DNA of 46,255 nucleotides from SFEL01 sp963640685 (GTDB taxonomy: Bacteria > Bacillota > Clostridia > Christensenellales > CAG-138), in the NCBI GenBank assembly GCA_963640685.1, contig CAVIAA010000017.1, forward strand, positions 1 through 46,255. The letters run 5' to 3'. Positions 23,966-33,000 of this stretch are shown here, in pieces (position 1 is the stretch's first letter; each line of letters starts with the position of its first letter). Made by a program: the position numbers and the translations under genes. The notes beneath the pieces were generated by a model. It was not told the DNA's origin. It was given only the letters and a program-made list of their open reading frames with translations, and searched no databases.

Positions 23966-24691
23966 ATGCTGCTGCTTACACTGCCGCTTTTCGCGGTTGC
24001 GCTGATATACGGCGCTGCGGCGCTGCTGCCCGCGATATATTTAATGCGCTACATTTACCGCAAGGACAGGGTGGAAAAGGAGCCTGCGGCGCTGCTTATG
24101 TCGCTGCTGCTCTACGGCGTATTCGCGGCGCTCATCGCTATGGCGCTGGAGGGTATCGGCACGCGAATACTTGACGCCGTACTGACCCCCAATACGACGG
24201 GATACACCATTGCGCTGGCGTTTTTGGTCGTTGCGGTATCCGAGGAGGGCGCAAAGTTTGCAATGCTCAAGCGCCGCTCATGGCGGGATATCAACTTCAA
24301 TTACAGGTTTGACGGCATAGTATACGCCGTTGCGGTGTCGCTCGGCTTTGCCGCGTTTGAAAACATCGGCTACGTTCTGGGCTACGGCCTATCCGTTGCC
24401 CCCGCGCGGGCAGTGCTTGCAGTCCCCGGGCATATGTGCTTCGGCGTGTTCATGGGCGCATTTTACGGGCGGGCAAAGCAGTGCGAGGCGTATGGGGATC
24501 TTGCGGACACCAGGGCGAACCTCTGGCTCGGCTTTATCGCGGCGGTGCTGCTGCACGGCTTCTACGACGCCTGCGCGATGACAAATACCGTAGCTTCGTC
24601 AATAATTTTCATAGCCTTTGTGATACTGATGTACGTTGTGGTGATAAAAAAGGTCAACCGCGAGTCGATAAACGATGAGCCGATAGCCTGA
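23966..24691 (+). CDS. PrsW-family intramembrane metalloprotease
   Basis: A 241-residue protein with about seven membrane helices. The PrsW motifs are present: EEGAKF (about 92), FENIGYVLGYG (about 131), PGHMCFGVFMGAFYGRAK (about 155) and HGFYDACA (about 197), supplying the metal ligands. In Bacillus PrsW cleaves the anti-sigma factor RsiW. A membrane anti-sigma candidate exists at 2676-3293, but no link is shown. It follows typA by 28 bases with AAGGAGG, so it is co-transcribed. Confidence 0.9.
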   Translation: MLLLTLPLFAVALIYGAAALLPAIYLMRYIYRKDRVEKEPAALLMSLLLYGVFAALIAMALEGIGTRILDAVLTPNTTGYTIALAFLVVAVSEEGAKFAMLKRRSWRDINFNYRFDGIVYAVAVSLGFAAFENIGYVLGYGLSVAPARAVLAVPGHMCFGVFMGAFYGRAKQCEAYGDLADTRANLWLGFIAAVLLHGFYDACAMTNTVASSIIFIAFVILMYVVVIKKVNRESINDEPIA

Positions 24692-24712
24692 TAAAAGCAG
24701 CTTAAATAAAAA

Positions 24713-24741
24713 AAGCAGGGTCTTACCCTGCTTAATTTTTT
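24713..24741. terminator. Bidirectional terminator
   Basis: AAGCAGGGT (24713-24721) pairs with ACCCTGCTT (24725-24733), with A and T runs on both sides. Confidence 0.9.
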
Positions 24742-24744
24742 TGC

Positions 24745-24993
24745 TTATTCCTCCGCCGCCCGGTATATGACCTCATACCTTTCGCCGCCCAGCGCCGCCG
24801 CGATGGATTCAAGGTCGCCGTCCATAAGCTCCCTCAGGTCGTTCTCCGCCTCGTACCTCATGCAGGTGCCGCAGGAGGAGCTGAGGCTGCGCGGAACCGG
24901 GGCGAGGGCGGCGGAGGCTGCCCTTCCCTTTATGCTCTTCATGCTCCGCATTGCGGAGAGGTGTGTGTGGAAGGTTGCGACATAGCTGGGCAT
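24745..24993 (-). CDS. DUF3343 putative Se/S carrier protein
   Basis: An 82-residue protein of the DUF3343 (putative Se/S carrier) family. The conserved feature is the SSCGTCMRYE segment (about 39-48), a CxxC likely to hold sulfur or selenium. The front part (VATFHTHLSAMRSMKSIKG) resembles the family's typical start. It lies downstream of the YedF-like and YedE genes on the same strand, the usual company of this family in selenium-using bacteria. Confidence 0.8.
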   Translation of the reverse strand: MPSYVATFHTHLSAMRSMKSIKGRAASAALAPVPRSLSSSCGTCMRYEAENDLRELMDGDLESIAAALGGERYEVIYRAAEE

Positions 24994-25016
24994 GAAACAA
25001 GACGCTCCGTTAAGTG

Positions 25017-25220
25017 TTATTTTGTCAGTGTAAGGCGATAATCGCCGTTTTCCTCGGCCACCGCAACGGTATACCCCGTGCCCTCGGCGAAGCGGCGAAC
25101 GTTTTCGCGGGCGGAGTGGTTATCGACCATTACCTCAAGGCTGCCGGGGGAGCTCCTGGAAACCTCTTTTTGAACCATCAGCACCGGCATCGGGCAGGCG
25201 AGTCCTCTTGCGTCTATCAT
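25017..25220 (-). CDS. TusA/YedF-like sulfurtransferase
   Basis: A 67-residue single-domain SirA/TusA protein. The active Cys lies in the N-terminal RGLACPMPVLMVQKE (CPxP motif). The domain passes persulfide, or probably selenide in this context. It lacks the second domain found in full-length YedF, so a stand-alone carrier. Between yedE and DUF3343; AGGAGG precedes the ATG. Confidence 0.9.
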   Translation of the reverse strand: MIDARGLACPMPVLMVQKEVSRSSPGSLEVMVDNHSARENVRRFAEGTGYTVAVAEENGDYRLTLTK

Positions 25221-25307
25221 ATCATTTCCTCCTGTGGTTTTACAAGTGAATTGCTTTAATTAAAGCGCGAGCCGGGGGTAAGCCCGGCTCAAGCGCAGCT
25301 GTTCTGT

Positions 25308-26360
25308 TTAGTCCTTGCTCTTCTGTGCGTATGCAACGGTCATTATGAGGAGCACTACATAGCAGGCGATGACGGCGACCATGCCGTTTGCGCCGGGACC
25401 CTTTGCGGAGGAGGCGGTGCCGAAGTTATGCGCAAGGGCAGCGCCGAAAACGAAGCCGGTAACGGTGATGGCAGAGTCGGAATTGCCTTCGCCGGTCAGT
25501 ATCAGCTGACGGAGCGGGCAGCCGCCCAGCAGCACAGAGCCCCAGCCGACGATGCCCATGCCGAGGAAGTTCATCAGGCCGTCGTTATGCGCAACAGGCT
25601 GATCCACAAAGCCGAGGTTGAACTTGCCGAGTATGAGGTTGCCGATGAGGACGGTAACTATCACCGCGAGGAAGCCAAGGGTAAGACCCCACTGGTTGAA
25701 CATGATGGTATCGCGGATGCCGCCCGCCATGCAGAAGCGGCTGCGCTGAGCGAATATGCCGACCACGATGCCGCCGATGAGGGCGATGATGATGGGGGCG
25801 TGCTTGGAGCCGGGGCCGTCAGTGCTCTGGGCAAAGAGGGTCGGCGCAAGCGCTGCGAGAAGGAGCAGTACGATCATGAGAATGGGCATCCAGTAGCCGT
25901 CCAGCTTGGGCTGGGCATAGCTGCGCTGGAGGGAGAAGCCCTTCTTGAGCGCGATGGTGCCGACGAATATGCCCGCGATAAAGCCAACGAGGCCGACAAC
26001 GGCGTTAAGGTCGCCGCCGCCGATGCGGATGACCATGCGCAGGGGGCAGCCGAGGAATACCAGAGCGCCTATCATTACGCAAACGGCCAGCACAAAGCGG
26101 GTGAAGGGGGAGGAGCCGCCAACGGCCTTCCATTCCTTCTTGATCATTGCTGCGCCGCAGGCACCGGCGATTATGCCGACTATCTCAGGGCGCACATACT
26201 GTACTATTTCGGCGGAATGCAGCTTGAGCGCGCCCGCGATATCGCGAAGGAAGCAGGCGATGCAGAAGCCCATGTTTGCGGGGTTGCCGCACTGGGTAAG
26301 TATCAGCGCCGCAAGGCCGATAACCACGCCGGTGAGCAGAACGGGAAGATTCTTCTTCAT
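25308..26360 (-). CDS. yedE: YedE-family selenium/sulfur membrane transporter
   Basis: A 350-residue polytopic membrane protein with two YeeE/YedE halves. Conserved Cys motifs are visible: GCPLRMVIRIGGGDLNA (first half), RSRFCMAGGIRDT and GGCPLRQLILTGEGNSD (second half). YeeE relatives move thiosulfate; the YedE subgroup co-occurs with selenium metabolism and is thought to handle a selenium species. An ATG start is chosen; the TTG three codons earlier sits too close to GGAG. Confidence 0.9.
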   Translation of the reverse strand: MKKNLPVLLTGVVIGLAALILTQCGNPANMGFCIACFLRDIAGALKLHSAEIVQYVRPEIVGIIAGACGAAMIKKEWKAVGGSSPFTRFVLAVCVMIGALVFLGCPLRMVIRIGGGDLNAVVGLVGFIAGIFVGTIALKKGFSLQRSYAQPKLDGYWMPILMIVLLLLAALAPTLFAQSTDGPGSKHAPIIIALIGGIVVGIFAQRSRFCMAGGIRDTIMFNQWGLTLGFLAVIVTVLIGNLILGKFNLGFVDQPVAHNDGLMNFLGMGIVGWGSVLLGGCPLRQLILTGEGNSDSAITVTGFVFGAALAHNFGTASSAKGPGANGMVAVIACYVVLLIMTVAYAQKSKD

Positions 26361-26482
26361 AACGAACAATAACTCCTTTTTTTGTTTTTTTGCCTGTGGA
26401 CAAAGCCCAAAGGTGTGTTAAACTGTATCTGAAAAGGGACGGCTCCCCTTATCAGCAAAAATTATTTAAGAGGTATAGACCA

Positions 26483-27622
26483 ATGAAGGTTTATCTTGAC
26501 AACGGAGCGACCTCATACCCGAAGGCGCCGGGCGTCGGCGAGGCGATGCTGGATTATATAAACAACATCGGTGCAAACGTGAACCGCTCGACATACGAGG
26601 CGGCGAGCGAGGCCGAGATGACGCTTATCGAGTGCCGCGAGCGGCTCTGCGCCCTGTTCGGCACCGATGACATCACCCATGCGGTATTCACCCCCGGCAT
26701 GACGGCGGGACTGAATATGCTGCTAAAGGGGTTTTTGAAGGGCGGGGATCACGTCATCGTCAGCGGAATGGAGCACAACGCGATGATGCGCCCGCTGCGC
26801 CAGCTTGAATCATGCGGCGTTGAGTTTTCCAGGATTCCTGCGGACAGCTGCGGCCTTACCGACCCCGAGGATATCCGCCCGCTGATACGCCCAAATACCC
26901 GGCTTATAGCCGTAATGCACGCTTCAAACGTTTGCGGCAGCCTTGTCCCCGTCAGGGAGATAAGCGCTATCGCCGCGGAGCACGGCATACCGGTGATACT
27001 CGACGCGGCGCAGACCGCGGGGCACTACCCGGTGAACATGCGCGAGCTGGGCTTATCGGCGCTGTGCGTTCCCGGCCACAAGGGGCTTTTAGGCCCGCAG
27101 GGCATAGGCGCAATAATGCTGGAAAAGGAATTTGCAAAGCGGCTGGAGCCGCTTATCGCCGGCGGAACCGGCAGCGCATCCGACAGCGAGCTGCTGCCGC
27201 CGTATATGCCGGACAGGTTTGAAGCCGGCACTCTGAACATACCCGGTATATTCGGCCTTAACGCCGCGCTGGGGTTTATACTGGACAAAGGCGTCGACGC
27301 CTTCCGCGCCCACGAGGAGCGGCTCATCGAAAGGTTCTTGAGCGGCATCGAGGGGCTTCCTGCCCGCCTTGCCGGAACCGGGGATATTTCAAAACGTGTC
27401 GGCGTGATATCGCTGGATTTTGCGGGGCGGGACAACGCGGAGGTCGCGTATCAGCTTGAGCGGCGGGGGATAATGACCCGCTGCGGGCTGCACTGCGCCC
27501 CGAGCGCACACAAAACGCTCGGCACCTTCCCGCAGGGAACCGTTCGCTTCAGCCTTGGCTACGCCAACACCGAGCGGGACGTGGACGATGCAATAATGGC
27601 GATAAAGGAAATAATTTGTTAA
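26483..27622 (+). CDS. Cysteine desulfurase / selenocysteine lyase-like enzyme
   Basis: A PLP-dependent class V enzyme that liberates sulfur or selenium from (seleno)cysteine as a protein-bound persulfide. The 379-residue protein starts KVYLDNGATSYPKAP, has the cofactor-binding SGMEHNAMMRPL and ILDAAQTAGHYPVN, the PLP lysine in VPGHKGLLGPQG and the catalytic Cys in RCGLHCAPSAH. The start is the ATG after AAGAGGT; earlier in-frame codons lack support. Divergent from yedE, it completes a selenium-type cluster. Confidence 0.9.
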   Translation: MKVYLDNGATSYPKAPGVGEAMLDYINNIGANVNRSTYEAASEAEMTLIECRERLCALFGTDDITHAVFTPGMTAGLNMLLKGFLKGGDHVIVSGMEHNAMMRPLRQLESCGVEFSRIPADSCGLTDPEDIRPLIRPNTRLIAVMHASNVCGSLVPVREISAIAAEHGIPVILDAAQTAGHYPVNMRELGLSALCVPGHKGLLGPQGIGAIMLEKEFAKRLEPLIAGGTGSASDSELLPPYMPDRFEAGTLNIPGIFGLNAALGFILDKGVDAFRAHEERLIERFLSGIEGLPARLAGTGDISKRVGVISLDFAGRDNAEVAYQLERRGIMTRCGLHCAPSAHKTLGTFPQGTVRFSLGYANTERDVDDAIMAIKEIIC

Positions 27623-27827
27623 TTCCTGAACATTATTGTAGCATGACCCGCACATATTTGCTACCGGACCGGCAGCGATTTAAAGGCTTCTTTGAAGGGG
27701 CAGGCGTGGGATAGAAAAAAGCTATAACAAAATAGGCTCTTCCGCTTTGTTTACGAAAGTAGGGGAGAGGAAATAACAGGCTGCTTATTTGCAGCAATGA
27801 ACGAGCGACAGAAAAAGCAAGTATCTA

Positions 27828-27856
27828 TCGACAAAATTTGCTGCATCATGTATAAT
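27828..27856 (+). promoter_or_regulatory. Promoter of the candidate toxin mRNA
   Basis: TCGACA (27828-27833) and TATAAT (27851-27856) are spaced by exactly 17 nt. The 200 bases before it (27623-27827) follow the desulfurase gene and hold only a small hairpin (27780-27795). Confidence 0.75.
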
Positions 27857-27896
27857 TTGCTTGGGTAGAACGTAGCCCGTGCAAGCGGTGGTCAGT

Positions 27897-27917
27897 ACAC
27901 CATCCGAAAGGGGGTGT
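27897..27917 (+). promoter_or_regulatory. Hairpin sequestering the candidate toxin's ribosome site
   Basis: ACACC+TCC (27897-27905, one bulged A) pairs with GGGGGTGT (27910-27917) around a GAAA tetraloop. The paired strand is the only ribosome-binding sequence of the peptide gene, so the unprocessed mRNA should be poorly translated. Confidence 0.6.
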
Positions 27918-27924
27918 CGTCTCG

Positions 27925-28008
27925 ATGATGGAGCTTATCCTGGCTCTCCTCGCGTTCTTTACGCGGGAGGCAAAGTCAATTACCATTATTACCATCAGAA
28001 AGAAATAA
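27925..28008 (+). CDS. Small hydrophobic peptide, candidate type I toxin
   Basis: A 27-residue frame (starts MMELILALLAFFTREA, ends ITIITIRKK). It has a hydrophobic N-terminal half long enough to enter a membrane, a charged middle, and a basic end, as in many type I toxins. GGGGGTG lies 7 nt ahead of the ATG, inside a hairpin. All five Ile codons are ATT or ATC, unlike surrounding genes that favour ATA, which hints at separate origin. It is transcribed from its own promoter and ends at its own terminator, and an antisense RNA converges on it. I do not recognise the peptide family; translation is unproven. Confidence 0.6.
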   Translation: MMELILALLAFFTREAKSITIITIRKK

Positions 28009-28091
28009 CCGCCCTACCGCTAATAGGACGGTTGTTCCCTTTTTAGGGAAAGGATCCGATAATTAGTTGGCCGACCGCAAGGTCTTGCCTC
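27996..28091 (-). ncRNA. Candidate antisense antitoxin RNA
   Basis: From the leftward promoter at 28098-28126, transcription should start near 28091 and stop near 27996. There an AACCG...CGGTT hairpin (28006-28033) is followed by ATTTCTTTC on that strand. The roughly 95-nt RNA would contain two further hairpins (GACC-TTGC-GGTC near 28072-28083 and TTCCCT/AGGGAA near 28035-28050). It is fully complementary to the peptide mRNA's 3' UTR and its last codons. Confidence 0.6.
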
Positions 28092-28097
28092 GTTATT

Positions 28098-28126
28098 ATT
28101 ATACCCACCCCGCCTCGGTATGTCAA
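28098..28126 (-). promoter_or_regulatory. Perfect consensus promoter of the antisense RNA
   Basis: Read leftward: TTGACA (28121-28126), a 17-nt spacer and TATAAT (28098-28103), both boxes perfect. The spacer is one arm of the rightward terminator. Confidence 0.85.
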
Positions 28127-28143
28127 CGCCGGGGCGGGTTTTT
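28109..28143 (+). terminator. Terminator of the candidate toxin mRNA
   Basis: CCCGCCTCGG (28109-28118) pairs with CCGGGGCGGG (28129-28138), one G-T pair, then five Ts. The predicted mRNA (about 27863-28143) is about 280 nt. Confidence 0.9.
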
Positions 28144-28174
28144 ATTTGCTTTTCTGCGGGCTTTACAGCCCTGC

Positions 28175-28882
28175 TCAGTCTTTTGCCACATTAACCACGC
28201 TCTTTATTACCCCGGCCCTTTTTGCGGCAGCTATGGCAAGCGCGTCGTCGCCGACCCTTTGCGGGGTGTGCGCGTCGCTGCCGATTATGAGCTCGGCGCC
28301 AAGCTCCGCCGCCTGACGCAGCTCATCGTCCGTCATGGTCACGCGGGCGGCGTTTATCTCAAGCTTTATGCCAAGCTCTCTTGCCCCCCTCGCAAGCGTC
28401 GGTATGTCGCAGGCTACATACAGCCCGGGGTGGGAGAATATGTCTATTTTATACCTTTCGCCGGCCAGCAGCAGCGCCTGCGCCGTTTTAACGGGGTCGC
28501 TGCGGCCAACGCCCAGCGACTCAAGGCAGCGCCGTATGCCGAAGCCGTCCTCCGGCCTCCCGCCCTTGTGAAAGGCCAGCAGCTTGACCTCAAACGAGTC
28601 CATCAGCTCCTTTGGTATATCGCAGAGGCCGAAGCCCGTCAGGTTGGCCTCAATGCCAAAGAGCACCTCTATCTGCCCTGCGTATTTTTCCTTAAGCCGC
28701 TCCGTCTCCCGCCGAAGCTCCTTTAGCCTTTCGCCGCGAACGCCGTAGAACATATGCCCCGGGCCGTGCTCGCTTATCGCAACCGTTTTAAGCCCCACAG
28801 AAACAGCGGCAAGGACGTTCTCCTCCGGAGTGCCCTTGCCGTGGCTGTATTTCGTGTGGGTGTGCAGATCCCTGGTCAACAT
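28175..28882 (-). CDS. PHP-domain metal-dependent phosphoesterase
   Basis: A 235-residue PHP hydrolase. Metal ligands appear in order: RDLHTHTKYSHGKG (residues 4-17), SEHGPGHM (about 37), GIEANLT (about 76), FSHPGLY (about 150) and IGSDAHTP (about 200). It resembles YcdX/HisK-like proteins; the substrate could be histidinol phosphate or another phosphoester, but no his genes are near. It lies 8 bases after the RpiR-type regulator, so it is co-transcribed with it. Confidence 0.88.
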   Translation of the reverse strand: MLTRDLHTHTKYSHGKGTPEENVLAAVSVGLKTVAISEHGPGHMFYGVRGERLKELRRETERLKEKYAGQIEVLFGIEANLTGFGLCDIPKELMDSFEVKLLAFHKGGRPEDGFGIRRCLESLGVGRSDPVKTAQALLLAGERYKIDIFSHPGLYVACDIPTLARGARELGIKLEINAARVTMTDDELRQAAELGAELIIGSDAHTPQRVGDDALAIAAAKRAGVIKSVVNVAKD

Positions 28883-28890
28883 TCCTTATA

Positions 28891-29694
28891 TTATATGTCT
28901 GCAATGGGCTGCGGCGCAGTCTTGCGCGCCATGAGCACCACAAACGCGCTGAAGAGGGCGAGTATGGTTATGTTGCTCTCGCGGCCGGTTATGCCCTTCA
29001 TGTCGTCCACGCCGCTGGTGCAGAAGAACGCATCTGCGATGTTCGCCGCGGGGGAGTTGATGTAGTTGCTGACGAAGGCGCTGTATGTGCCGGAGGCCTT
29101 GGCCGCCTTCAGCGCATCAAGCAGCAGCTTTGTTCTGCCGCTCCTCGATATGCCTATGAACACGTCGTCCACGGTAAAGCGGGAGGTGAGAACTTCCATA
29201 ACCAGCGGGTCGGAAACAGGGGTTGCGTCGTAGCCCATATAATTGAGCTGATATGCGAGATCCCGTGCCAGAAACTCGCTGCTCGCGGTTCCGAAAACGT
29301 ATATGCGCCTTGCGCGAACTGCCTTTTCCGAAAGGGTGGACAGCTTGTTCTTGGGCAGCGCCTTGAGGGTATCCTCCATTGCGCGCATTGAGGAAAGGAA
29401 CACCTTTTCAACCACGGCGTCGTCGCTGTCGCTGTTGCGTATCGGCTCGCTCTTCAGGGATTCTATCGAGGTCGTGCCGCTTGCAAGCGCAACGCGGAAA
29501 TCCAGAAATCCGTCGTAGCCGAGCTTCCTTGCAAGGCGGGTGACCGAGGGCACGGACACGCCTGCTGCCTCGGCGATCTCGTTTATCACCATAAGCGAGG
29601 CCTTTGAGGGGTTTTCAAGAATAAAATCGGCAACCTTGCGCTCGGCCGTGGGCAGGGTCGGGTAAGCGGACCTGATCTTCATTTTTGCGGGCAT
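28891..29694 (-). CDS. MurR/RpiR-family transcriptional regulator
   Basis: A 267-residue regulator with an N-terminal RpiR helix-turn-helix (about 1-75: LPTAERKVADFILENPSKAS, then NEIAEAAGVSVPSVTRLARK) and a C-terminal SIS sugar-phosphate-binding domain (about 115-250, with FGTASSEFLARDLAYQL and GISRSGRTKLLLDAL). Such proteins sense phosphosugars. AAGGAGA precedes the ATG. It is encoded just ahead of the PHP phosphoesterase. Confidence 0.93.
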   Translation of the reverse strand: MPAKMKIRSAYPTLPTAERKVADFILENPSKASLMVINEIAEAAGVSVPSVTRLARKLGYDGFLDFRVALASGTTSIESLKSEPIRNSDSDDAVVEKVFLSSMRAMEDTLKALPKNKLSTLSEKAVRARRIYVFGTASSEFLARDLAYQLNYMGYDATPVSDPLVMEVLTSRFTVDDVFIGISRSGRTKLLLDALKAAKASGTYSAFVSNYINSPAANIADAFFCTSGVDDMKGITGRESNITILALFSAFVVLMARKTAPQPIADI

Positions 29695-29751
29695 TTTCTC
29701 TTCTCCTTCTTATTTCTTTTTATATTTTCCGAACGAATGTAATCTTCTTTA

Positions 29752-29780
29752 ATCTTATTACCAAATTACAAATAATGCAA
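29752..29780 (-). promoter_or_regulatory. Promoter of the RpiR-PHP operon
   Basis: Read leftward: TTGCAT (29775-29780), 17 nt, TAAGAT (29752-29757). TGTAAT (29739-29744) and ATTACA (29765-29770) form an inverted repeat straddling the -10, a possible autoregulatory site. Confidence 0.5.
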
Positions 29781-29956
29781 CACCTATTCGTGCTTTATTA
29801 TGTGAATATTATGTTTTTTTACCTGCAAAAGCGTCCCTCGCGCCGCCCCGCCCCGCGGAGCCGTGCGCCAAAGCCGAGCGATTATTTTTTATTTAACGTT
29901 CTCATTATGCTTTCCGCACCTTTTCCCCTGATATTCGGAGTTTTTTTTCGCCTTTC

Positions 29957-29985
29957 TTGACACCTGCAAGCCTCGATTGTATAAT
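29957..29985 (+). promoter_or_regulatory. Consensus promoter of pyruvate:ferredoxin oxidoreductase
   Basis: TTGACA (29957-29962), 17-nt spacer, TATAAT (29980-29985), both boxes perfect. The 5' UTR is about 105 nt with a small GGGG/CCCC hairpin (30014-30025). I see no other element in 29785-29956 beyond AT-rich sequence and T runs. Confidence 0.85.
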
Positions 29986-30095
29986 CAACATGTATATGTG
30001 CGGGCGACATATCAGGGGCGCTCCCCGCCGCCTCGCAGAGTATACGGCATTACTTCCATCAAAACACAACAACTATATCAGGAGGTCACATCACA

Positions 30096-33000
30096 ATGGC
30101 AAAAACCATGACTATCGATGGTAATACCGCTGCTGCGCACGTTGCTTATGCATTCAGCGACGTGGCTGCGATATACCCCATCACCCCTTCCTCCCCAATG
30201 GCGGAAGTGGCAGACGACTGGGCAGCGAATGGACGCCTTAACCTTTTTGGCCAGAAGGTTAAGATCGCCGAGATGCAGTCCGAGGCCGGTGCTGCCGGCG
30301 CTGTACACGGCTCACTCAAGGCCGGCGCGCTGACCACCACCTTCACCGCCTCTCAGGGCCTGCTGCTCATGATCCCCAACATGTACAAGATCGCGGGCGA
30401 GCAGCTCCCCGCCGTTTTCCATGTTTCGGCTCGTGCGCTTGCATACCATGCGCTCTCCATCTTTGGCGACCACAGCGACGTTATGGGCTGCCGCCAGACC
30501 GGCTTTGCAATGCTGTCCTCCGCTTCCGTTCAGGAGGTAATGGATCTTGCTCTGGTAACCCACCTCTCCGCTATCAAGACCAGCATCCCCTTCGTACACT
30601 TCTTTGACGGCTTCCGCACCTCCCACGAGGTACAGAAGGTTGAAATGATCGACTACGAGGATATGGATAAGCTGCTGGATCGCGACGCCGTAAAGCGCTT
30701 CCGCGACCGCGCGCTCAACCCCGAGCATCCTCACCTTGCCGGCTCCGCCCAGAACCCCGACATCTACTTCCAGGGCCGCGAGGCTGCGAACAAGCTGTAT
30801 ATCGACCTGCCCGACGTAGTTCAGCACTACATGGACGAGGTAGGCAAGATAACCGGCCGCAAGTACAACCTCTATGACTACGTTGGCGCACCCGATGCCG
30901 AGAACATCATCGTCATCATGGGCAGCGGCGCAGATGTCGTTGAGGAGACCATCAACCACCTCAACGCAAAGGGCGCAAAGCTCGGCCTGCTCAAGGTTCG
31001 CCTCTATCGCCCCTTCCCTGCGGACAGGTTCGTAAAGGCCATCCCCGCCTCCGTAAAGAAGATCGCCGTTCTGGACCGCACCAAGGAGTCCGGCTCCCTC
31101 GGCGAGCCTCTGTATCAGGATGTAGTTAACGCGCTGGTCGAGTGCGGCCGCGCAAACATAAAGGTAGTCGGCGGCCGCTACGGCCTCGGCTCCAAGGAGT
31201 TCACCCCCTCCATGGCAAAGGCTGTTTACGACAACCTTGAGGGCGAAATGAAGAACCACTTCACCGTCGGCATCACCGACGACGTGACCTTCACCTCACT
31301 GCCCGTTAAGGAGCAGGTCAACGCCGCTCCCGAGGGAACCATCGCCTGCATGTTCTACGGCCTCGGCTCCGACGGCACCGTTGGCGCCAACAAGAACTCC
31401 ATAAAGATCATCGGCGACCACACCGACATGTACGCTCAGGGCTATTTCGCATACGACTCCAAGAAGTCCGGTGGCCTTACCGTATCCCATCTGCGCTTCG
31501 GCAAGCAGCCCATTCAGAGCCCCTACCTCATCGACGCGGCCGACTTTATCGCCTGCCACAACTCCTCCTATGTGACCAAGTACGACATGCTTGAGCACAT
31601 CAAGGACAACGGCGTGTTCCTGCTCAACTCCCCCTGGTCCCTTGCCGAGATGGAGCACGAGCTGCCCGCCTCAATGAAGAACGCCATAGCCAAGAAGCAC
31701 GTTCGCTTCTACAACATGGACGGCGTTAAGATCGCCCGCAGCGTTGGCATGGGCAACCGCATCAACACCGTTATGCAGGCCGCCTTCTTCGTGCTTGCAA
31801 ACGTTATCCCCGCGGATCAGGCCATCGAATACATGAAGGCCGCCGCCAAGAAGTCCTACGCAAAGAAGGGCGACGAGGTCGTTAAGAAGAACTACGACGC
31901 TATCGATGCCGGCGCAAACGGCTTCGAGGAGATCAAGTACCCCGAGTCCTGGGCTACCACGACAGAGGGCAAGGTCGTTAAGGACGTTACCGACGATCCT
32001 TACTTCCAGGAGTTCATCAAGCCGGTTCTCGCGCAGAACGGCGACAAGCTGCCCGTTTCCAAGCTCGCACCCGATGGCTGCGTACCCACCGCCACCACTA
32101 AGTACGAGAAGCGCGGCATCGCGGTCGAGGTTCCGGTATGGAACGCCGAGGCCTGCGCACAGTGTAACCAGTGCGCAATGGTCTGCCCGCACGCCTGCAT
32201 CCGTCCCTTCCTCATTAAGGACGATGTAAAGGTAGCCTTCGACACCAAGCCCGCTACCGGCAAGGAATTTGCCGGCTATAAGTTCCGCATGCAGATAAGC
32301 CCGCTGGATTGCTCCGGCTGCGGCAACTGCGCGGATATCTGCCCCGCAAAGGCAAAGGGCGCCCTCACCATGACCTCCCTCGCTTCCTGCGAAGAGGCCG
32401 AGAATGCCAACTGGAGCTTCTGCCTCGAGCTGCCGGATCCCGACGTTGAGTTCAACCCCAACACGGTTAAGAACAGCCAGTTCCTCCAGCCCCTGTTTGA
32501 GTTCTCCGGCGCCTGCGCAGGCTGCGGCGAGACCCCGTACATCAAGCTGGTGACCCAGCTCTACGGCGACAGGATGATTATCGCCAACGCGACCGGCTGC
32601 TCCTCCATCTATGGCGGCTCCGCCCCCACCGTGCCATATTCCGTAAACAAGAAGGGCTTCGGTCCCGCCTGGGCAAACAGCCTCTTTGAGGACAACGCCG
32701 AGTTCGGCTTCGGCATGAACCTTGCAACCACTCAGCGCCGCGCAAAGCTGGCGGACGCCGTTTCCGCCCTCGCCGAGAAGGCAGAGAAGCCCGAGATCAA
32801 GGCCGCGCTCAACGAGTGGCTTGAGAACAAGGACGACGCAGAGGGCTCCAAGAAGGCCACCGCAAAGCTGCTGCCCCTGCTTGAAGGCTGCGGCTGCTGC
32901 TCCGAGGAGCGCAAGACCATACTCGAGATGAAGGATCTGCTTGTCAAGAAGAGCCAGTGGATCTTCGGCGGCGACGGCTGGGCATACGACATCGGCTACG

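Noticed and set aside
24745..26360. Selenocysteine (in-frame TGA) in the selenium cluster
   Set aside because: All four proteins read through as complete Cys-containing family members, with no internal TGA followed by a hairpin that would extend them.
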